From Halocaridina rubra (taxonomy: Eukaryota > Arthropoda > Malacostraca > Decapoda > Atyidae): a stretch of 64,000 nt of DNA. The stretch covers positions 1 to 64,000 of the forward strand of contig JAXCGZ010019180.1 in NCBI GenBank assembly GCA_037179515.1, read 5' to 3'. This document shows positions 57,232-64,000 of this stretch, one piece after another. The position numbers and the translations under genes are program-made. How positions within the stretch are numbered: the stretch's first letter is position 1; each line of letters begins with the position of its first letter. The notes below the pieces were generated by a model. That model did no database searches. It had not been told where the DNA came from and saw only the letters and a list, made by a program, of their open reading frames with translations.

Positions 57232-58836
57232 TTGTTATACACAAATGCTGATGGATTAGCTGGTAAGGCAGGAGAATTAAAAGATAGGATTCACAACAGT
57301 AAGGCAGATATAGTAGCAATTACAGAGACTAAGTTGAGTGAGGACATAAACAGTGTCAAAGTTTTTCCTAAGGGCTTCAGAATATTAAGGGATGAAAGAT
57401 CTGAGAGGACTGGTGGAGGGATAGCACTGCTCATAAGTGAAAGGATTCAAGTTGAAGAAATAAACTTGGCTATAGAAAGTGAGTTCAAGGAATTTCTTGT
57501 TGCTCGCATAAATACTGGGTCAGAGAGCATAATAATAACTGTTGTATATAACCCACCAAGGAACCAGAACAGGCTAGAAGTTTATGAAGAATGTCATATA
57601 GGTACTATTGAAGTCATAAACTCAGTTGTTAACATGGCCCGGGAGAGAAAATGTAGGATTTTGATTATGGGAGATTTTAATCATAAAGAGATAGATTGGA
57701 TAAATCTTGACCCACACAGTGGTGAGGACTCATTCGGGGCAAGATTCCTAGATTGCGTACAAGGGAATTTCCTACACCAACATGTAATGAAGCCAACGAG
57801 GGCCAGGGGTTGGGATGAGCCATCACTACTTGATCTAGTAGTCACAGATAATGTGTTGGATATTGAAAAAATTGAGTATGAACCACCAATTGGAAAGAGT
57901 GACCACTGTGTGTTGTTGATGGAGTATATCATTGAAGATATTCTCCCTGAGAGTAGAGGCACTGAGGACATGAGGAGGAACTATCCCAAAGGAGATTACA
58001 TCAAAATGAATGAGCTTTTTGCAGTTATTGACTGGAGAACCTTATTTTACAACAAATCTGTACAAGAAATGTATGACATCTTTTGTGAGAAATATGGGAA
58101 GATAGTAGATTGCTGCATACCTGTCACCAAAGTAGGTGTAATTCATGCCAGAGAGAAATGGTTCGATAATGGGTGTAAAAGAGCAAAGGAGTGGAGAGAC
58201 AAATGATGGAAAAGGCATAGGAGGAGAAAAAACATATATGCCTGGCAAACTTACAAAATAGCAAGAAATAACTACCTAAGTAAAAGGAGAGAGGCAGAGA
58301 GAGACTATGAGAGGGACATCACCAGGAAGGCTAAAGAAAATCCCAAGCTTTTCCACAGCTTTATCAGAGGAAAACTCAAGGTAAAAGAACAGGTTTTAAG
58401 GCTAAAGAGAGCGGATGGAAGCATCACTGAGACGGATGAAGAGATCTGCAAAGAATTGAACAAGGAGTTTCAGTCAGTATTTACAGAAGAAAATACCCCA
58501 CCCCCTCAGATTGCAGTGATAGAAGCTCAAGGGCTGGTATTGGAGAACATCATCCTTACAGCCACAGAGGTATGCAAAGCGCTGATGGATTTAGATGTTC
58601 ATAAAGCTACAGGTCCTGATGACATATCCCCTCATGTACTTAAAAAATGCGCAAACTCAATATCAGTGGCACTGGGTATCATATTTAAAAAGTCACTGGA
58701 GTCAGGGGAGATTCCAAGATGCTGGAAACAAGCAACTGTGATACCTATCTTCAAAAGGAGAAGGAGGGATACGGCTCTGAACTATAGACCAGTTTCCTTG
58801 ACCAGCATAGTTTGCAATGTTATGGAGAAACTACTA
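57232..58836 (+). pseudogene. LINE ORF2: AP-type endonuclease and start of RT
   Basis: The frame overlaps the end of ORF1 in another phase and has no ATG at its start, so translation by reinitiation or frameshifting is likely. Endonuclease residues are visible: N and E in YTNADG and ITETKLS, Y in VVYNPP, D and N in MGDFNH, and D-H in KSDHCVLL. One TGA at 58204-58206 interrupts the linker; the frame then continues into the RT N-terminus (KATGPDDISPHVL, PIFKRRRRD) until the RTE insertion at 58837. Confidence 0.83.
58828..58836. repeat. Left target-site duplication AAACTACTA of the RTE element
   Basis: AAACTACTA at 58828-58836 and again at 62221-62229, where the interrupted LINE resumes with AGTAAACATATC. 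Confidence 0.88.
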
Positions 58837-61800
58837 TCTACCTTGGCTGTTTCCACCTTTAATTGGGGGGTAGCCGACATCAAGAAAGGAAAACAAATAG
58901 AAGGATTACTTTGCTCTATGGGCAATGACGAGGGAGCTAGCGACTGTTCAGATAGGACTGCTGGAGTGCCACAGCCCATCGTCCCCGCTCTTCCACAACT
59001 TGTGTCGCTTCACAACTGCCAACTCCTCCTACTGCCCCTACCACAGGGCTACCTCTGTTAGATGCAGCCCTGTGGCAACAGCAGATGCCCATCAGAGCTG
59101 CGTCACAATCGCTCGCCACTCATTCCTATTCCTAGCACGCTCACTTGCTTCCCTCACATCCATCCTCCTATCATTCAGAGCTCTCCTTACTCCATCCATC
59201 CACCCAAACCTAGGCCTCCTTCTAGTATTTCTCCCATCAACTCTCGCATTCATCACATTTTCAGCAGCCTTTCATCATCCATCCTTTCCACATGGCCAAA
59301 CCATCTCAGAACATTCATATCTACTCTGGCTGCAATTTCTCTCCTCACACCCGTTCTTGCTCTCACCACTTCATTCCTAACCCTATCCAATCGAGATACA
59401 CCAATCATACTCCTCAGGCATTTCATCTCAAACACATTTAGTTTCCGTCTCTCACTTACTTTCATACCCCATAACTCTGATCCATACATCACAGTTGGCA
59501 CAACCACTTTCTCATATAAAACTTTCTTAACATTCGTTTCCAACCCTCTATTCTTCATCACTCCTTTCAATGCACCCAACACTTTACATTCTTCATTCAC
59601 TCTGTGACACACTTCTGCTTCCAATCCACCATTTGCAGCTATAACCGAGCCTAAATACTTAAACTGATTAACCTCCTCAAGTGTCTCTCCATTCAACATA
59701 GCATTCAATCCAGCGCCATCCTCATTTCTTGTACACCTCATAACCTTACTCTTTCCCACATTCACTCGCAACTTCCTTCTCTCACACACCATTCCAAATT
59801 CTGACTAACTGACACAGCTTTTCCTCTGAATCTGCCAACACCACAGTATCATCTGCAAACAGCAACTGATTCAGCTCCCACTCGTTATCATCCCCATCTA
59901 CCAATCTAAAACGTCGACCACGCACACGCTCATTCACCTCTCTTACAGCTCCATCAATATACAAAATGAACAGCCATGGTAACATCAAACATCCCTGTCT
60001 CAGTCCCACACTCACTGGAAACCACTCACTCACTTCATTCCCTACCCTAACACAAGCTCTACTGCCCTCATACAAACTCTTCACTGCATGCAACAATTTA
60101 CCATTAACTCCATATAATCTCAAAACATTCCACTTAGCCTCTCTATCAACTCTATCATATGCTTTCTTCAGATCCAAAAATGCAAAATACACATCCTTAC
60201 CATTTGCTAAATATTTCTCACATAACTGCCTAACTATAAAAATCTTATCTATACAACCTCTACCTCTCCTAAAACCACTCTGCACTTCCGCGATCACATA
60301 TTCTGTCTTATCCCTACTCCTATTAACCAGTATCCTACCATACACTTTTCCTACCACACTAAGCAAATTTATACACCTAAAATTACTGCATTCATACATA
60401 TCTCCCTTACCTTTGTATAGGGGCATTATACAGGCAATCACCCATTCCACTGGCACCAATGACAACATAAAGCATATATTAAACACTCTCACTAACCATT
60501 CCAATGCAGTCACATCCCCTTCTTTCAACATCTCCTCTCTCACACCATCCATTCCAGGTGCTTTACCTGCTTTCGCTTTATACAATGCCCTTATCACCTC
60601 CTCTCTTGTAATCTCTCTCTCATTTTCATCTCCCATTACTGGCCCTTGAACCCCTCCCACTGCCACTATAGCTGCCTCTCTATCTTCCTCAACATTCAGC
60701 AAGCACTCAAAATATTCTGCCCATCTTTTCCTTGCATCGTTCCCTCTTAACATCTGTCCATTCACATCTTTCACTGTCTCTTCCATCCTCGATCCACCCT
60801 TCCTTACTCTCTTCACTTCTTTCCAAAACTTCTTTTTATTCTCCTCATATGACCTACTAAAATCCTGTCCCCACCTAACAATTGCCAACCTCTTCTCTTC
60901 CTCTACCTTCCGCTTGGTTTCCACATTTTTCTCCCTATATCTTTCATACTTCTCCCTACTTTTACACTGCAGCCATTCCTCAAAAGCCCTCTTTTTCTCT
61001 TCCACCTTCATTTTCACCCCTTCATTCCACCACTCGCTGCCTTTCCTCAAGCCACCTCCAACAAACCTCTTTCCACACACATCACTTGCATGTCCCACAA
61101 AGCATTTTTTCATCAACCCCCATTCCTCCCCTAACTCCCCAACTTCTCTTTCTTTCACCCTGTCATATGCCACTCTCAACCTGTCCTGATATTCCTGTCT
61201 CCTCTCGGGCTTTTTCAACTCTTCCACCTTCACTATTTCCCTTCTACATCCCCCCACACTATTTCCCCACTCTTTTGCTACTACCACTTTTGCTTCAACC
61301 AAAAAATGATCAGACATCCCAGCAGCCACACCCCTGAATGCATGTACATCTTTAACTCTACCAACCATGCTCTTTGCTACCAACACATAATCCATCAATG
61401 CTCTTTCTTTCACTCTTCCATTTGTTACTCTCATCCATGTATACTTATTTATTAACTTCTTCTTAAATAAACTATTACCTATCACCAACTCTTGCTCCAC
61501 ACACATATCTATCAGTCTCTCGCCACTCTCATTCCCACTTGGTACCCCATACTTTATTACAACACCTTCTATCTCTCCATCACCCACTCTGGCATTCAAG
61601 TCACCCAAAACAACTACATAGTTCCGTCTACTCAGACCATCCACACATCTAGTTAACTCATTCCAGAATTCATCCCGCTCTTCCTCAAGTCTCTCACATC
61701 CTGGCCCATACGGACTAACAAAAGCCCAACATTCCCTTCCTATCCTAGCCCTCACCCACATCAGCCTAGATGACACTTCTTTCCATTCCACTACCTGATT

Positions 61801-62220
61801 TACCAACCATTCACTCAGCAATAATGCCACACCTTCTCTCGCTCTCCCCCTTTCAACCCCAGACACCCTACCCGTCACATCACCAAATGCCACTTCTCCT
61901 TTTCCTTTCATCTTTGTCTCACACAATGCCAATACATCCATCCTCCTCCTACCAAACATATATCCAATCTCACATCTTTTGCTCTCTATAGTACTACAAC
62001 CATGCACATTTAGACACCCCAAAGCTAGAGTTTGGGGGGAAGTTATTCTCCCCTCTACTCCCCTTCTCCTTTGACGTCTCGCAGGAGGTTGATACAAGGG
62101 GGGGATTTCTAGTCCCCCCGTCCACTTTTAGTCGCCTTTTATGACATGCAGAGAATACGGTGAGCCTATTCTTTGATGTTGTGGCCGCCCCACAGGGCAC
62201 TGCCTGCCCCACAGGGCACA
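58837..62220 (-). mobile_element. RTE-clade LINE, almost full length
   Basis: A 3.4-kb minus-strand insertion with a 9-bp target duplication. The 5' end (right side) has the motif TGCCCTGTGGGGC twice in 34 bases; the 3' end (left side) is short with a GTAGATAG-like terminus. One ORF with endonuclease and RT and no ORF1 is visible, the usual RTE layout. Confidence 0.88.
59083..62097 (-). pseudogene. RTE endonuclease-reverse transcriptase, two frameshifts
   Basis: The 771-codon main frame (62097-59782) starts without a clear ATG. It has the AP endonuclease (CLNVHG, ALCETKM, VLGDLNARVG, GMSDHFLVE), a charged linker, and RT with KAGKAPGMDGV, FLDLKKAYDRVDR, LRQGC and FADDTVVL. A frameshift near 59785 passes to a second frame (to 59253) with KYLGSVI and RWFGHVERM. 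A further one-base loss near 59253 precedes a C-terminal stretch ending about 59083. About 1000 codons in all, normal for RTE. LRQGCLMLPWLF deviates from the usual CPLSPLLF-like form of this motif. Confidence 0.86.
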
Positions 62221-62229
62221 AACTACTAA

Positions 62230-63446
62230 GTAAACATATCTCTTTTCACTTGGAATCCTTCAACATTTTGTCAGTAAGGCAACATGGCTTCAGAGAAGGT
62301 AGATCAACAGTAACAAACTTATTAGAATTTTATGATGAGGTAAGCCGAATCTTACAGGCAAAAGAGGGCTGAGCAGATTGCATATTCCTAGACTTTCAGA
62401 AAGCGTTTGACACTGTTCCACATGGGAGACTTATTAGGAAGCTGCAATCAATGGCTAGAATAGGTGGAAATGTTTTGGAATGGATAAAAACTTACTTAGA
62501 AGGAAGGGAACAGAGGGTTAGAGTAAGATACTCAGTGTCTGAATGGAGAAGAGTTAGTAGTGGAGTTCTACAGGGTTCAGTTTTAGGGCCACTTTTGTTC
62601 CTTGTATATGTAAATGACCTACCAAAGTCTGTAAATTCATTCATGAATATGTTTGCAGATGATGCAAAGATTGTGAAGAAAGTAGAAAACGAGAACAATG
62701 GTAGAGAACTTCAGGAAGATCTAAATAGTCTGCATGAGTGGTAAGAAAAGTTGCTAATGGAATTCAATACTTCAAAATGTAAGGTAATGAGAATGGGTGC
62801 AAGTGCAAGAAGGCCCAAGCTTGACTACTCGGTGGCTGGAGTACAACTTCAAGAGACAGAAAATGAGAGAGATCTAGTAGTAAACATACTGACAGATTTG
62901 TCTCCAGAAATACATATAAATGGCATAGTAAGGGCAGCATATGCATTCTTATCAAATGTAAGGGTAGCCTTCAGGCACATGGACAAGGAAATGTTCAGAA
63001 ATTTTTATGTAACCTATGTGAGGCCAAAACTCGAATATGCAGCCCCCTTTTGGAATCTGCACTTGAAAAAGCACATAGCTAAGCTTGAAAAAGTTCAAAG
63101 ACATGCCACGAAGCTGGTGCCAGAAATACGCAATCTCGGTTATGATGAGAGGCTGAGGTAATTAGACTTACCATCACTGGAAGCTAGAAGATTGAGGGGG
63201 AATATGTTTACAGTCTTTAAATTCCTTCATGGTTATGATAGAGTGGATAGGGATCGATATTTTGATATGGCTGGCTCTAGAACTAGAGGTCATAGTTTGA
63301 AGCTTTGTAAGAAAACTTCTTTGCAGGATGTAAGGAAATACTTTTTCAGTGTAAAAGTAGTTGATAATTGGAATTGGCTAAGCGAGGAGGTCGTTAGTGC
63401 TATCTCAATCCATAGTTTTAAGGACAGGTATGATAATTATCACTAA
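62230..63446 (+). pseudogene. LINE ORF2, RT core and C-terminus after the RTE insertion
   Basis: Continues the RT from 58836 in frame: QHGFREGRST, AFDTVPHG, SGVLQGSVLG (usually VPQG), FADDAKIV and the terminal SFKDRYDNYH. Three nonsense codons interrupt it at 62370-62372 (TGA for Trp), 62742-62744 (TAA for Ser) and near 63160 (TAA), all in one frame, so decay has been by point mutation. Confidence 0.83.
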
Positions 63447-63551
63447 GTATAAAATGGAACCGATCAAGAGACGAGAAGATACGAGCTTTGGGCTCTTTTC
63501 CGTAAACACAATTAGGTAAGTACAATTAGGTAAGTACACACACACACACAG

Positions 63552-64000
63552 CATTGTCAGAGGAAAACTGAAGGTAAAAGGACAGGTTTTAAGGCCAAAG
63601 AGAGCGGATGGAAGCATCACTGAGATGGATGAAGAGATCTGCAAAGAATTGAACAAGGAGTTTCAGTCAGTATTTACAGTAGAAAATACCCCACCCTCTC
63701 AGATTGAAGAGATAGAAGCTCAAGGGCTGGCATTGGAGAACATCAACCTTACAGCCACGAGATATGCAAAGCGCTGATGGATTTAGATGTTCATAAAGCT
63801 ACAGGTCCTGATGACATATCCCCTCATGTACTTAAAAAATGCGCAAACTCAATATCAGTGGCACTGGGTATCATATTTAAAAAGTCACTTTAGTCAGGGG
63901 AGATTCCAAGATGCTGGAAACAAGCAAATGTGATACCTATCTTCAAAAAGGGAAGGAGGGATACGGCTCTGAACTATAGACCAGTTTCCTTGACCAGCAT
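63552..64000 (+). mobile_element. CR1/L2-like LINE, 5'-truncated, runs off the window
   Basis: Starts CATTGTCAGAGG directly after the CA-run tail of the preceding LINE, with the same 5' start point as 28164 and 54982. The coding region shows a frame loss near 63760 (ACGAGATATGC, lacking one base of the ACAGAG found elsewhere) and a TAG at about 63893. RT motifs KATGPDDIS and PIFKKGRRD are present. Confidence 0.8.

Larger units (their letters stand above)
54370..63548 (+). mobile_element. CR1/L2-like LINE with both ORFs, split by two insertions
   Basis: Own parts: ORF1 54370-54981 and 56777-57229, ORF2 57230-58836 and 62230-63446, 3' end near 63548 with ATTAGGTAAGTACAATTAGG and a CA run. Interrupted by a same-family copy (54982-56770, 6-bp duplication AAACAG) and by an RTE element (58837-62220). 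When both are set aside the reading frames join properly. Confidence 0.82.

Noticed and set aside
59966..61337. Long plus-strand frames rich in Ser, Thr, Pro and His over the RTE region
   Set aside because: They are antisense shadows of the RTE endonuclease-RT frame.

Overview
The window looks like repeat-dense, AT-rich nuclear DNA from an arthropod, most likely a decapod crustacean. That inference rests on the mix of elements: Ty3/gypsy, BEL/Pao, CR1/L2-like and RTE LINEs, a tRNA-derived SINE and CA-rich LINE tails. I found no host gene. Almost every base belongs to a transposable element, and most elements are nested inside one another.

The dominant family is a large LTR retrotransposon present in five insertions (here called A to E). 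Its pol belongs to the Ty3/gypsy type, but the order is protease, integrase (with GPY/F module), reverse transcriptase, RNase H. Integrase before RT is the Ty1/copia-like order that defines the Gmr1-like branch of gypsy elements. LTRs start TGTGA and end CA, followed by a primer binding site complementary to tRNA-Lys(UUU). Layout: E (1-186, minus strand, only the head of its 5' LTR) sits in the 5' LTR of A. A (187-22589) is interrupted by a LINE (1240-3284) and, in its leader, by B (3990-14667, TSD GTGGG). D (33216-51810, TSD CAGAT) sits in a BEL/Pao element and carries C (35862-46009, TSD TGGTT) in its own leader. C has one unbroken 1371-codon gag-pol frame; A, B and D carry stops and frameshifts.

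The most striking feature is in the LTR itself. The normal LTR of about 1.9 kb holds a segment of about 952-956 bp bounded by AAG|GTGAGG and TTGCAG|TGTCC, a textbook GT-AG intron. Both LTRs of D are only about 948 bp and lack exactly this segment, joined at CAAG|TGTCC. D therefore looks like the retrotransposed product of an RNA spliced within its own LTR. All visible AATAAA signals of the LTR lie inside the intron. Three copies (A, C, D) also share a 627-bp in-frame deletion that removes the capsid-like part of Gag that B keeps. The leaders carry two minisatellites (81 bp and 137 bp) whose copy number differs in every element.

Other regions: 22590-27816 is a degenerate gypsy element with the usual PR-RT-RH-INT order and a 190-bp 3' LTR, inserted in a CR1/L2-like LINE and itself hit by a LINE fragment. 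27817-29957 holds two head-to-tail LINE copies. 30148-53764 is an internally deleted BEL/Pao element that received D, and whose 3' LTR holds a tRNA-type SINE. 54370-64000 is a CR1/L2-like LINE with ORF1 (coiled coil plus RRM-like part) and ORF2 (endonuclease plus RT). It is split by a truncated copy of its own family (54982-56770) and by an almost full-length RTE element on the minus strand (58837-62220, TSD AAACTACTA), and is followed by a third truncated copy.

All boundaries were read by eye from the sequence. Family names rest on motif recognition, not on database searches.
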